Source: Thuidium tamariscinum (Eukaryota; Streptophyta; Bryopsida; Hypnales; Thuidiaceae). From it: a stretch of DNA of 64,000 bases. Numbering within the stretch: the stretch's first letter is position 1; each line of letters begins with the position of its first letter. Both the position numbers and the translations under genes were made by a program. The notes beneath the pieces are model-generated. The model ran no database searches. It was given only the letters and a program-made list of their open reading frames with translations, and was not told where the DNA came from. Where the stretch lies: the NCBI GenBank assembly GCA_947034885.2, contig OX344754.2, positions 8,005,001-8,069,000 of the forward strand. Reading direction: 5' to 3'. This document shows, piece after piece, positions 12,904 through 24,850 of the stretch.

Positions 12904-13748
12904 CAACGACGCTAGTTTGTGAGCCTAAAAGCATGAGCTGGCGAGCTGTGAGCGTAGGTTTTGTGAGCCCAGAGAATTAACAAAAAAAATTTGTGAATTT
13001 TTTAAGCCAAGAGAAAAAAAAAAGTGAAGTCATTTAAAAAAATCTATTTATAATAAAATTTCAGCTTTATGACCATGGACCTATGACCATGGAAATGTAG
13101 TTAATGTATTTTAAAATTTCAAGCCCAACTATCTCTAAAGGGCCTTTCAATACCTTCCAAATTTTTTTTTGAATTTTTGATTTTTTTTTTGAGGTTCAAA
13201 AGCCAGAATCTAACAAGGAGTTTTTGAGGTTGATGGAGTCGTGGAAAAAAAAAAGTTTTTTTTTTTTTTTTTTTTTTTTTCCCCGACTTTATCACCCTTA
13301 AATTGATCTCTCGGTACCGAGAGAAGGTTTTCGAGGGTGAAATGTTGCAACAAAAATGAACTAGTAACATAGTCGGAAAAAAAGAAAAAAAAGTTGAAAA
13401 AAATGAAAAAAAAAGTTTTGAGAGCTCCAAAGCCCTCTACCTCCAAACCCCTTTCAATATCAAGAGGGATTTCGGAGGGTGATGGAGTTGCAAAAAATTT
13501 TGAAAAATAAAAAAAAGGACTGAAAAAAATTGAAAAAAATTGAAAATTTTTCTTTTGAATTTTTTTTTTGAAAGTCAGCAATTTCAAATCTCATGAGGGG
13601 GATACTAGATATAAAAATCCAAAATTCTTAAAGCATGGTAATAGGTCCATTCCCTAAAAATCATTAAAAATTTCATCAAAAATTCTAGGCTCACAAGTTC
13701 TCAAGCTCATAGGCTTATGCTCACAGGCTCACAAAATAGCATCCCCGG
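12904..13748. mobile_element. MULE-derived MITE, relative of MULE E
   Basis: 845 bp flanked by the 9-bp duplication TGTGTATAT (12895-12903, 13749-13757), the size typical of Mutator elements. The ends read GACGCTAGTTTGTGAGCC and, reversed, GATGCTATTTTGTGAGCC. Both it and the ends of MULE E are built of repeated GTGAGC/GCTCAC modules and carry the 'CCTATGACC' motif (13079 here). The interior is homopolymer-rich (T run at ~13258) and non-coding; its open frames are low-complexity artefacts. Probably mobilised by an E-type transposase. Confidence 0.8.
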
Positions 13749-14684
13749 TGTGTATATGAGAGAAGAGGTGTGAAATGAGGGGAGGGGGAGGCCTTTTATA
13801 CTTTTCCAAGGCCTCCTCCCCCCTCAAGTTACGTTTTAAACTACCTAAGAAAAACCCAAATTAATGTTAAAAAATCTACTCTACTGCTGTGACTACTCTA
13901 ACTTTTGGAGAAATGGTCCGATTGCCAAACGGAAAGTGCCAATAGATTCAAAAGATCCAAATTAGCCTAAAAAATCCCTACCCCTTACTCTCGGAGCCTA
14001 ATTGTGCTCAAAAGCTACCAATTACAAATTGGTAAAAAGGGTAGAAAATCTATCTTTTGGAATTGATTTTTTCCAAAAGTTTTGACTAGCTAGGGTTGTC
14101 TTTAAGGTCCAAAAATGTTAGGAAAGAGTCTAAGTTGACCCAAATCGGACTCCATATGCTCCCCGTATGTTGATCAACTCGCAAGAAATTTGGTAAAACC
14201 ATTAAAATTTGTTGCCATTGTTGGTTCTAGTACTTGTTGATGTCATAATGTCTTGAAATTTGGCAAGACACTTATTTATGCTAAAACATACTATCCTAAT
14301 TTTTAGTGGGATTTTACCATTACCGTAGAATTTTCTATGAATTTCCATTAGCCGGTAAAAGCAGTTGACTTTCCATGGAGTCATTTCCGTAATTTAAAAA
14401 ATTACAAAACTCTTAGGGTATCTTTTAGGAAGCCTCCTAAATACAAGTGCTAAGTTTCACAAAAAAATTACATTGTCTAAATAAAGTAGAGATTGTGCTA
14501 TAGCAGAATTAATTCCTCTGGGGAGGAATCGTTCCCGTACAAGGAAATCTCCATAGTTAGCTTTGCCATGACGCTCTTGGGCGACTATCGGAATCCCATG
14601 GTTTCTAGTTAGCCCAATCCTGCCAGCATCCTTCTCAAGAATTCCGATAAGGCCCGTTTTGATGCTTTTGCGCTTAACTCGTCT
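13749..14684. other. Non-coding part of fossil I
   Basis: Matches fossil C around 'TTTTTAGTGGGATTTTACC' (14299). No gene. 14677-14684 is the left copy of the duplication ACTCGTCT made by transposon D. Confidence 0.6.
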
Positions 14685-14760
14685 CTCGGGGGGGGGGGGT
14701 AGTGCCTTAAAAAAATAAGGATATAGGTGCGACCAACCACTATTTTAAAGGGGGCTATTA
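14685..14760. repeat. Left terminal inverted repeat of D
   Basis: CTC plus G12 plus TAGTGCC, then ATATAGGTGCGA and CTATTTTAAAGGGGGCTAT. It matches the reversed right end at 43605-43680 in order and spacing, with divergence. Confidence 0.75.
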
Positions 14761-15535
14761 CTTTTTTTTTTTTTTTTGACATGCTATTATTATGTAATTT
14801 TCTAATTTGGGATAATAGAAAAGAGGCTTATATTACTTATAATTCCAACTTTCTATGAATAAACTATATGGTATTTTAGATTAAAAAAAATATTCTACTA
14901 TATTATTCAATCTACATGAAATCATGAAAACACATATGAAGTGAATGATGTTTTCAAGTTACAGTAGAATTTGGCAAAAGAAAGTTTTTTTTGTAAATGG
15001 AGTTACAATGATATTACAATTTGAAAACTTTGAAATGTGTATTCCAGTATAGAAAATGTGATGTTATTACATTTTGGAAGCTCATTGTCATACAAAATGG
15101 CATTACAAAACACAACAAACACCAAACATAGTTTGGAAGCCGAAATATGGAGTAAGAAATATAATGTCATTGTGTTTAAAAACACAATGAGTGTATCCAA
15201 AATGTGCATACATGATCAAAACTGAAAGTTTGCACCTTCACCCTAACATTTTCTACCATAACCGCCATCCAAAATTGTCTTCAACTATAAGCCTGTATTG
15301 CAGCAAATACACACAATTGCATCACACACTTGCAGTACACACAATTGCAAACACATAATTTCAATTGATGCAAACATACATAATTGCAAACACGCACAAT
15401 TGCAGCACACACAATTTCAACTGATGCTAACCTACATAATTGCAAACATACAGAATTGAAATTCTAAGGGTTTAGGGGAAATGAAGAACACATGAAGAAC
15501 ACATGCTGCAAAAGATAATCAAAAGAGATTCATAC

Positions 15536-15700
15536 CTAATCAGATAGGACGGTGGGATGGCGTAACCCAAATACGGCTGGAAGGCTGCACTTTGCCTCCA
15601 CGAGGCACTTCAACCTCCTTCCGGTCCCAACCATCTTGCAAAATTTTATGCAATGCCTGCAGCTCAGTAATGGACAAGTCCGCCAAAGCTTTGGACCATA
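15536..15700 (-). pseudogene. Coding remnant in D, unknown
   Basis: On the minus strand one frame reads KALADLSITELQALHKIL, then DGWDRKEVEVPRGGK and ends SSRIWVTPSHRPI. It looks like an exon by composition, but I recognise no family. It may be part of the cargo or the transposase tail. Confidence 0.35.
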
Positions 15701-15716
15701 GTCCCTCACTGATTTC

Positions 15717-16052
15717 CTACTCAAATGCCCATGTGCGAGAAAACAAAAAGAAAGCACTCTCATATAGTGAGAACAGAAAGGAAATGTCTCGGGCACGAGC
15801 TCGTGAAGTCCGGTGAGAGATGGGTCTTCTCTTCACATGATGGAATTCAACCACTGCAATACGGAGTGCAACAAACTCTGGGAGTCCTTGCAATGCATCT
15901 CGCCACTGGGTGCACGTCGCTGCTAGACGTGGTAGAAGTGTCAAGGTTTCCTCTTCGTCCACGAACGCTCGCATCCAAGTGTCTTCAGGAAGTCGCACTC
16001 TGGGGAATAGCACGCAGTCCCAAAGAATGCTTGGGAAGTTCATGACCTCCAT
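15717..16052 (-). pseudogene. F-box-like remnant in D
   Basis: The minus-strand frame reads RLPEDTWMRAFVDEEETL, then LPRLAATCTQWRDALQGLP. This fits the F-box pattern (LP-x-D, hydrophobic spacing, then L-x-x-TC-x-x-W) that binds SKP1 in SCF ubiquitin ligases. Only ~50 residues agree and no substrate-binding repeats follow. Together with the cullin exons nearby it would be a second ubiquitin-ligase piece in D, but chance similarity is possible. Confidence 0.35.
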
Positions 16053-16390
16053 GAATACTTGCGGATCTACAAATCACATCAACACAAATAATTATTTGCC
16101 CAGACAATGCTACAGCTTCCAGCATTGATCCAACGCCCCTTCCCTTCCATTCACAGAGCGGCACCCTAAATCGACAGTAATGAAATTGATATTCAAACTG
16201 CCTCTAAGCAAATGCGGAACCTAGGAAACACTAGATGCACAACACAACTAAAGAAGAGATGTAGTAATTCAAATAGCTGAATTATAGTCGATCAGTTTCG
16301 CTTGCACTCCACAACAACGACATCCAAACCCTTACTCCATCCCAAACGTGAACTTCTAAACCTCCTAGCACTAGATCCCAACCATGCTAG

Positions 16391-19300
16391 TGTCGTAGCA
16401 CAGGAAAGCACAATTCCTTCTCTAAGGCATTAAAATGTACTAAATTAGCCTTAAAGTGACTCGTGTATCGTTCCCAAAGGATTTGGTCGAAAGTTGACGA
16501 AAGACCGGAACACGTTAATGGTTACTACAACAAAACCCAAGCAAAAGACTAATCCGGTCTTGGTCTCAAGGGTTCCTAAGATATCCTTAGACCTGATTAC
16601 CAGATCAATCCTTTATCTTTCTAATCCTAAATAGATATCATACCAGTATGTTTTATTTACCTTTACACTTATTCTTACTAGACATGGGGCTAAAGACCGT
16701 ATACTTAGAGTTGGTCCAGTCCCTAGATTTAGTAACCGAATGTAAGTTTTACCTCGATAACAAGAGGGATCTGCTTGTTTGGGCGTTTAGGAAGGAAGCT
16801 TACTCCTACCCTTCAAGTTTTTAAAGTGTCAGAAGGTCCACTTACAAGGAAAAGAAATTACTACTACGACCAGACCGGATTACCTCACAACTGGACCGGA
16901 ACTAATTCGACCCAGCAGGTCACGCAAGTACTCCTGCCTAATCCTAACAAAGACTACAACGACAGATTACCCAGTTAGTCTAAGTCCTGGTAGAATAAGG
17001 GCGGTAGCTTGTGCAAGAGAGCTGAATTTCCTAACTAGTCCTTCTTTCTTCTACAGAGACCGGATCACCATTCAGTTGGCATTTGGCCGGGTCCTTCCCA
17101 ATCTCAAACCCAGACTCTACAAGTGTCTGTTCCTATAGAATACTCCCTAGACCTGTTTCAGAAAACACTGTGGGATCCTGCATAAATTCCCTATCAAAAC
17201 CGAATTCACTTTAAGTCCAGAGACCGGATAAGCTGAACATCCGGGCACACATTTATCCACACAAGGCTGCAATTCTAACCATCACCACAAGACTTTGACA
17301 AGGTCCCATGCACATAGTCCACTCCAGAGTGAATCAGAAAGGTTCTGACTTGTATTTGCAACACAAAAACTTGCGAAAATAAGATAACATAATGCGTGCC
17401 CGGATTCAATTACGAACCGGATTTAAATACTAAACTACCAGAAAACCTAAAAGTGCAAATGGAATCAACATCAGCCGCCAAGAATGCCACGTAACATTCC
17501 TCTACAACTTGGGCGGGTTGACTTCCACAAAACTCCAAAAATACCAACAAAATAGGATCTCAGATCCTATTAATCTGGATCCGGTCTAGGTTCAAAACTA
17601 CCTTTTCTAAATATATCCTACTTTAGCTGCCTTCCTATCTACCTGGTGTTACTGCTTCCCTACTTCCTCGCCTTCTTGACAGGCGATGCACCCTTCCGGG
17701 ATGGCTGCTTTTTCGGAGACCGATACATCTTGATGGGCTTGGGTTTCGGTTTGGTCTTACCCCGCGCCTTGGCCCTGGTCTGCTTGGTCTCTGCCAATAC
17801 CTGGTTTGCATCTGAGTACTGTTCCGACTCATCACCGGAGTCGGTCTCTTCCTCCGAGTCCTCATCTTCCTCGTCTGACTCCTCTTCCTCTTCATCCCGG
17901 GCCTTCCGCTTCACCTTGGATGTCTCCGTGGTCTTCTTCTTGAATCCGGTGATGGGCGGGTGGTGCACTATCTTGCTTTGTGGGGTCTGCTCTCCCACTT
18001 TCTCGGCAGTCCGGGCTGGTCCTTTGCTTGGTGACCCGGATCCGGATCCGGTCTTCAGTATGGAGCGGACCTGCACTGTCGTCTTTGTTTCCCCTCCGGT
18101 CTTCGGTTGTGTGACGACCGTGGGTGATGACTTGCTTGGAGAATCATCCAGCAAGGTGATGAACTTGGTCTTCTCCCTTGGTGGTGTAGTTCCCCGGATT
18201 ATCTCCCTCAACACCATCGGCTCGGGTTCCGGCTCCTTGGTCTTCTCGGGTTGAGAAACCCTGGGTTCTTCAATCCGGATCGGTGGGACCGGTTCCTTCG
18301 CCACGGCTTCAGACCTGATCTCTTCTTCCTTCGCCGGTGCGGATGTGCCGGCTTCTACCTCGACAGCTGCTGGTGGTGGCTGATCCTTCGGCTGCTCTTC
18401 CTCCATCTTTGGCTCTTCCGGTCCTGAGATCGGAGCAGAACCAGCTTGGATTTCCGTGACTACTGACCGCCACTTCTCCAACGTTGCCTCCATCTTCTTG
18501 TTGTAGGCCACCAGAGCTGTAAGCATCTGGGGACCCACCATCTTGCTTGCTTCCAACACCTTCCTATCGAAAAGCATGGCCTTGTTGACGACCTCGCCCG
18601 GATGCGTGATAAACTCTCGGATCTCCCTGAGTGTGTTCCGGGCCTGCGTGGTGAGGTGTCTCTCTTCATCCAGCTCCTCCTAAGCGTGATGGAGCTCCCT
18701 CCTCAGGGTTGAGACCTGATTCGTCAGCCGGAGTACCTCCTCTCTGTTCCGGCTGTCATGTGCCTCCTGAATCAATTCTCCCAACACCTCCATAATCTTG
18801 GAGGGAGGGATAGAACCTAGGGCTTGGCTTATGCCCCGCAACAACCCTCTCTCCTCCAGGTGGAGTTTCCTAAAGTCATCCAGGTCTCGCAGGATCCTTA
18901 GCAAGGGATCCTGTTCCCAGACTGGATCTACCTTCTGGGCTTCCCCGGCTACTACAGGGTTTTCTAGAGGTGGATTCTCCCCTCCTACCTCGGGAACGTC
19001 GTCTCCCTCCTGCGTGTCTCCTTGCTACCCCTCCTGACTCTCATCGTCGGAGTCACCCTCATCTTGGTCATTCTCAGCTTCCGGGTTTGCAATCTCGTAC
19101 TCTATCATTGCAGCCCCTACCTCGTAATCTTCCCTCTCCTTCTCTCTCAAGAGGTCTAACGACTGGTATAGATGAAACAGGAATGGTGAAATGGGAGAGG
19201 GTTTAGACTTCCCAATCCCTTTCACCATTCTGCCCATCCGGTCTCTCATGACTAACCCCCAATCTATTCTTCAGTCCCCCGATAGCGCACCAAAGACTGT

Positions 19301-20306
19301 GTTGGCTACGGTGACCGTAATCCTGCTAGGTCTATCCGGGTTCAAGATCGCCATCATGAACCGCAATAGCCTCTTGTGTCTAGCAGATACACACTCGGCC
19401 ACTGTAAAGCCGTCCTTCGGGTTGGTGGGTCTGCGGAACTTCCCCTAGTGGAATTTGTCCGTCCTGGTGCCCGTCGCATCTCCGCCTTGCTTGAAGGCGT
19501 ACACCTTGCGCCACATAGCTGCGCTCTACTCCTTTAGCAGCGCCCGGACCGTCCCCTTCCACTCGTTGGTTTGCCCGGTCAGCAGCTCCTCCACCATCGC
19601 CTCATCCTTCAGGTTCCAAGGATGAGCCATGAACCCCTCGCAGCCCATCTGTCTGAGGTCTTCCTCCAGCTCCCGCTTCTCTTGTGCGTCAGTCGGCACG
19701 ACCGGATTCACATTTTGGAAGGCTAGAATTAGCTCTTCCTGCACCTCTTCTGCCATCGCTCACTTGACGTCTACACTATCTAGGCGCGGTCCAACTTGAC
19801 TGAATCTCCCGCGCTCAAGAACCTATCAGCTAGCATAGGGCTAATCGCTCAACTATGTACCAGACCGGATTGACAGATTATCTATCCCTTCTCTCTGTCT
19901 GTAGACCGAATACTCTATCTCTGGCCGGAAACCCTTTCTCGAATTGTGTGCAAGAAAGTGGCAGGACTTGGCCCTGCTTTCCTGGTCTTATACTTTTCCC
20001 CCGGCATTAATTACTGACCGTTAGGTTTAAACCAGTCTGGTCATGTGGGAGAGTTCCCGACGATCTCTAGACTCGGTAGCCACTCATTGCCTATCCGGTC
20101 TCGGTCGCTAGGTGGGCGGAATCCGGGTTTTCTTACGCTGTCCCTTAACGTAGTTTCTGGTTTACGGTCTGGGGTTTTCCGGTTTCCGGTCTTGGTCCTA
20201 ATTGTGCGTAAAAACTAAGAAAACAACAAAAAAAATGGGGATTGAATAGATCCCCCTTTCCGTATTTTGCTTAAGGACTTGCTTAGGTGAATTCTAAGTT
20301 GCCACA
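16391..20306 (-). mobile_element. LTR-type retroelement fossil B
   Basis: Same family as fossil A: starts TGTCGTAGCACAGG, ends AGTTGCCACA (TG...CA on the minus strand), flanked by the 5-bp duplication GCTAG (16386-16390, 20307-20311). It lacks the hAT MITE of A. Parts: TATA box near 19990 and a gag-like frame. Broken, with roughly four breaks in the coding frame. It was inserted into transposon D and is therefore younger than D. Confidence 0.85.
17660..19756 (-). pseudogene. Gag-like gene of LTR-type fossil B
   Basis: Same order of parts as in fossil A: N-terminus MAEEVQEE, the RPWNLKDEA-like segment, acidic and coiled-coil middle, proline-rich linker, and basic C-terminus KPKPKPIKMYRSPKK. 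Broken in several places. Function unknown; a nucleic-acid-binding structural role is inferred only from the basic tail. Confidence 0.55.
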
Positions 20307-20311
20307 GCTAG

Positions 20312-21029
20312 ACTGCGAGAATTGAAACTATTGCAAATGATTGAACCCAACGCAAGAAGTCATTGTTGTGCCAGGACTGAGAAGCGGACCAGCTTTGGCG
20401 CAAGTGTTCAAGGTGATTACCTTTTTCGGCAAGCTGGAAACTGCAGTAGCGTAGTCTAAACGCGAAATGCAGAACTCTAATCCCGACGTCTCCCCCACCA
20501 CCACTCGGAATGCATACAAAACCACTATTCAGCTAAACACAAAGAATGCCCACAATGGAGGCTAGTCACTATATATGGATGTCTGCTATAAGAAACAACC
20601 TGCAAAACAAACAACTGATAGGATTAGTTCAGACTAGGATTTAGGGTTTTTGGTTGATGAGATTGCCAACCACCAAAGATAACCTGCAGCGCCCAAATTT
20701 GAATATGCAACGCCAGAATCTGGAGAATCTCCACAGTGCAGCATCCTTGCACAATCAATCACACCCAATAGTCTAGCAGGCACACCATGCAATCAGCCAA
20801 ATCAAGAAGGGATAGTTTGGGGCCCTTTTTACATCCTCTCAGTCACATCAGCACCTACTGAGGTTTAGGGTGTCACAACTCTGGGTTTAGGGCTGCCCTA
20901 TATAAAATTTTCCAAAATTTTAAACCAAATCCTATGCCATTCTAAACTTCAAGCTTGGGAGTAGTTTAGTAACTACAGTTCAATGCATAGGTGAGGGGAT
21001 GTAAGTCTTTATTACTTTAAACCGTGTAC
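20312..21029 (-). other. Part of D without a recognised gene
   Basis: Minus-strand frames such as RVVVGETSGLEFCISRLDYA exist, but I recognise nothing. It probably holds intron or decayed cargo sequence between the cullin exons and fossil B. Confidence 0.3.
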
Positions 21030-22250
21030 CTTAATACATGGATACATTCAACTCATGCTTGTTACCATCCCCAAAAGTGGCCTTCAAATCGGCAGTGCCC
21101 ATATTCGTTTGCCATGTTAAGCGCCGACCACTCTGAGTTCACAGATAGTACATCTTAAACTTGTTGCACATAGCAAGAATCTTAGTTGGCATAGTATACC
21201 TGGCACCGGACTGAGTAGGCCATGACCCCGTGGTTGAATACTTGCACAGTGAGCGTTGGCCCTTCATTCCTTTCCGCACCAACCCAAGTTGTGTTAAATC
21301 CTTGCATGGTGTCCCGAGATGTCTTCATGTCTGTAAACATGCCTTCCAGTTTCGACGTAAACTAGTATCCACGCTCCATCTTCAGCTTCACGATAAGACT
21401 ACGCTGTACATCATCTGATGCATCCTGCCAGACAACAGCCCACCAGTCCAAGTGCTGCTTGTAGTATTTTTCAAAGACATCCTTCTCTTGAAGGTACCGA
21501 AACAACATCATAACCTTGTCCAATACCAACTCGACTGAAAGCAACAACGATAAACTTTATCAATACAATGCAACTGCCTTCAGCAACCAGACTACTAAGA
21601 TCCAGACGTGGCACTTATCGACAGCCCCATTGAGATCAGTTGTTCAACAATCCAACAAGTAGGTGTTGAATCTCAACGTACCGGTTCGTATTTAGTTATT
21701 GCATACTAACATCCTAGTCCCACTTCTTCATATAGCGCCCTAAAAGCCTTCACAACCCCATCACCAGAAACAGAGGTAGTTGATGAGAAACTGAAAGAGA
21801 ATACTTGAAAGCTGTGAACATACCGATCGCTAACACAAAACTAGAGAAAAATGAGCTTGTACCGCACTGGATTCTTCAACCTTTCTGGATCAATGACAAA
21901 CTGTCTTCCTATCTCACGAAGATGAGTAGTCATGAGCTCCCTCATTGTCTCCAAACCTGTAGAAATCCGACGGAACAAAATGTACATTCTTCCTAGATCA
22001 TCATACCGAGGAAGTCGATCAACATCGAGATCAGACCAGAATTTTCCATCTCTACTAGCAGTTTCAAGCCGTTCCCGATAACTTCTCTCTCCACAACTTG
22101 CGTGATCTTTGGCTCGCTTTTGGAATCCAAATAATGTGCTACTCTGTCGATTTCCTCATTCAGTCGTTTATCTACTTTTCAAAGATAGTCCGGGCAGTTG
22201 CTAGTCTCAATGAGCTGCTGAGATTGCAGTCTATAGAAAACCTCCACTTC
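21030..22250 (-). pseudogene. CUL3-like: Captured cullin-3-like exons (pseudogene)
   Basis: Minus-strand pieces in cullin order: EVEVFYRLQSQQLIE, RLNEEIDRVAHYLDSKSEP, VEMENSGLISMLI, ELMTTHLREIGRQ, VLDKVMMLFRYLQEKDVF, then KLEGMFTDMKTSRDTMQGFN, GPTLTVQV and GRRLTWQTNMGTADLKATFG. These are characteristic of plant CUL3, the scaffold of BTB-type ubiquitin ligases, and cover roughly residues 200-540 of ~730. The N-terminus and the RING-box/neddylation end are missing. A GTATAC donor follows the TQSG segment, so introns were copied and this is not a processed copy. It has several stops and frameshifts, for example CGA to TGA after NCPDYL. It lies inside D, directly after the transposase reading frame. 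Capture by D is the simplest reading. Confidence 0.85.
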
Positions 22251-23294
22251 TCATGGAGTTTTTGACACAAACTCATCTAGAACCTGTCGATCACTCTCTC
22301 GCAGAGTATAAACAATGCTATGAGAATTAAATGACAGTGCAATAGTGCAAATAACGCTGTCAATGTCAATCCATTGGGTGTCTGTCACATCATACTTATA
22401 TTTGTTCCTCCCTGGCGTAGATTTGAACCAATTGAGCATAATTTGAATAGAGGGTGGAGAACTTACCTTCTTACCTGCTGAGGTGTGAGCCATGAGGTCA
22501 ATTGGATTCCTACACAACCCCCACGTTTTTCCAACCCTCCTACGCATCTTCTGCACTCTACCTAGCCACCAAGTGCCAATGTCTGGGCCACTGGTTACAG
22601 CAGCTGGGCGTCCCACCTGACCACTGCAGCGGTTCCGCTTTTGTGCTGCTGTTACTCCCGAACTCTGACCTAAAGTACGTGATTGCATGAAGAAAACACC
22701 ACAATCAGTTCCTAGCCCCAGGAAAGCAGTTGTTGTGGAGTTCGCAGCAGAAAGGTAATCCTCTGCATTGTTGAAGTAGACTGAATTTTTGATCCTTGTC
22801 AACCTATCTTTGGACAAAAAGGGATTTCCATTCAACTCGCCTACCAACGTTGATTTGTAAATGGCCCTACTGTTGTACAAAACCACTGGCTCTATTTTCT
22901 GAGCACGGTTTCTAGAAGTGACCTCCACTTCAGCCGAATCTAGCATTTGGCTAATAGCATGTCGGCATTCATCCTCAACAACCCTCAGAATTTGTTCCCT
23001 ATCTTCTGATGTCTCCTCTACAGCAGTCATATTGGCATCAACATTGGCACTCTCAGTGTCCAGCAAACTGTCACCCGGTTCTCTGTCTTCAGCATCCGAC
23101 TCCACATTATTTGCCTCCAACTGCACCGCAAGATCCTCCCTCATGACCTCAGCATCGCCGTCTTCACCTGGGACAGGTTTTTCAGGAGCCACATATGCCC
23201 GATGCTTGGGATCTGCCCTCTCTACCGTCCAAGGCTGCAAGAACCACTGTTTTTTTCTAGCATAAGTGGATGGAGCCATATTCAACGCCTTCAA
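22251..23294 (-). pseudogene. C-terminal part of D transposase
   Basis: A 347-codon frame continuing in the same phase as 23295-24348 after one TAG. It opens MAPSTYARKKQWFLQPW, has a long acidic linker (residues ~50-110), then SRAIYKSTLVGELNGNPFLS, a WWLGRVQKMRRRVG segment and YDVTDTQWIDIDSV. No named domain recognised. It runs in frame into the cullin-like exon except for one TGA, so a transposase-cullin fusion transcript may once have existed. Confidence 0.5.
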
Positions 23295-24348
23295 CTAGGC
23301 TTGGGCAGCCTTTAGACCCTCCTTCAACGCCTCCACAAAGTCATCATCTGTGAGAAGGGCACTATAATCTCCCAAATCAGCAGGGGATTGTCCCCGTTCT
23401 AGAGGATGCAAGTCCGCCCAGATGTTCTTCTGCTTGTTATGTGCTCTAGCAAATTGCAGTCCATTGGGTCCATACTCAATTGTAGCAAGCTGATTCACTG
23501 TGTTTGCACAACCAACCAGCTCCTGAAAATTGTAAGCTCTCTCCATACCCTGCATTCCCCCCACCTTGCTAAAAAAAATTTCACATGAGTCAGATCTTGT
23601 GAGGTGCAGTGGAACCGGCAAGTGAGAAAATGCATCACGAAAATACCTTATGAGTAAGACCACAAAATGGCAAGAGAGCTGCACATCAAGGTAGCATTGG
23701 TTGCTTACAAAGCACTCCTGCAATGTGAGATTCTTTGTGTTTCCTCCTACACCATGGTCACCATGGACAAACCACAACTTCCATATCCTAAAAAAGAATG
23801 ACACTTTGCTAGCAAGCACCACTCTCTCCCTCAAAGTCAAAAACACGGAAAGGAACAATGATATATAATCAGCACATATAGACAAATATAGCTCAGTCCC
23901 CAAAGTTCTCTCCTGATGTGCATCCCTTCCAGTTCTCAGTTCCTGCAAACAATTTCTTGCCTTTTTGGCACAAATGCGTTGTGCACTCGCCCAGTTTTGT
24001 CTATCTGTTCGCTCTACATCTTCCTTTCTAATTCCATGTTGATCAATCCCAAACCTTTGATACACTTGACCAAGGTGATCTAGGTAGCAAACATCAGCCT
24101 CCAATTGAAGATTCTTTATAGCCGAGTCAAGTGGGTTTATCAATTTTTTCCCATTATGGATAAAATCCTGATCATGCAACCCTCTAACTTTATTCTCCCC
24201 AAGCCATTCACAAGACAAGGACCAACCTTCCCATGGAATTTCATACCTTAGGCCTACCTTACTGCGATAGTCTTGAACCATAAGCTGCCTCTTCCTTGAA
24301 TCCCCATCTGAAGCATGCCCTATAATAGGTCCAAGAATCGGCCCACAA
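23295..24348 (-). pseudogene. D transposase, second half
   Basis: The frame opens GPILGPIIGHASDGDSR, followed by DQDFIHNGKKLINPL, GIRKEDVERTDRQNWASA, a leucine-rich section (LSVFLTLRERVVLA) and RSDSCEIFFSKVGG. The SDGDSR and HD-x-D-x-IHNGKK motifs look like conserved catalytic segments of a DDE/RNase-H-type transposase family that I remember from unnamed proteins in algae and animals; this is memory, not a search. At 24348 it is cut by the CACTA element. The other side resumes at 40497 and the join reads TLWLDSCGPILGP without a break. It ends in TAG at 23295-23297, where the downstream frame continues in phase. Confidence 0.6.
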
Positions 24349-24850
24349 CACTACAAAAAATTGCATGTATAAATGACTGCAATAAATGACTGGAAACAAG
24401 TCATTCCGGACCGTGACAACTAAAAAATGACTTGGGGCTCTGCAGTCATTGTGGACAAGTCATTCTTTGAATGACTGCGGGTGTATTATCACCATCCATT
24501 TGGAAAGGGGATGACTAATGGACGAGTCTGTCCAAGGGAGAAAGAAATTTCACTCAAATTTTCAAGGAAAGGGCGGGCAGCTACCCTTTTTTTGGGGGAA
24601 ATTCAGCTACGTGGCCGCCCACATGGGTCGAATTTCAAGTCATTTTGGAGTTGCGTCATAGTTGAAATTGCAGTCATGTGTCAGTCGATGTCAGGTTATT
24701 CTGCAGTCATTTTTCAGTTGTCAGACAGTCTGACAACTACTGACGTGGACAACGATGTCAGTAATCCGTTCAGTCATATTCCAGTCACGAGACAGTCATG
24801 TCCAAGGACGGGGTCACAGACACGTGGCACTTAATGGTAAGAGGTTTTGT
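24349..24850. repeat. Left subterminal repeats of the CACTA element
   Basis: Dense copies of AATGACT and AGTCATT in both orientations (for example 24372, 24400, 24426, 24447, 24461, 24470). These are the presumed binding sites for the TNPA-like protein. The mirror set lies at about 39540-40496. Confidence 0.75.

Noticed and set aside
13119-13587. Minus-strand open frames rich in F and K
   Set aside because: Homopolymer T/A sequence inside a MITE; no coding signal.
15003-15225. Small overlapping open frames on both strands
   Set aside because: Short, AT-rich, no splice context and no similarity; treated as chance in transposon D.
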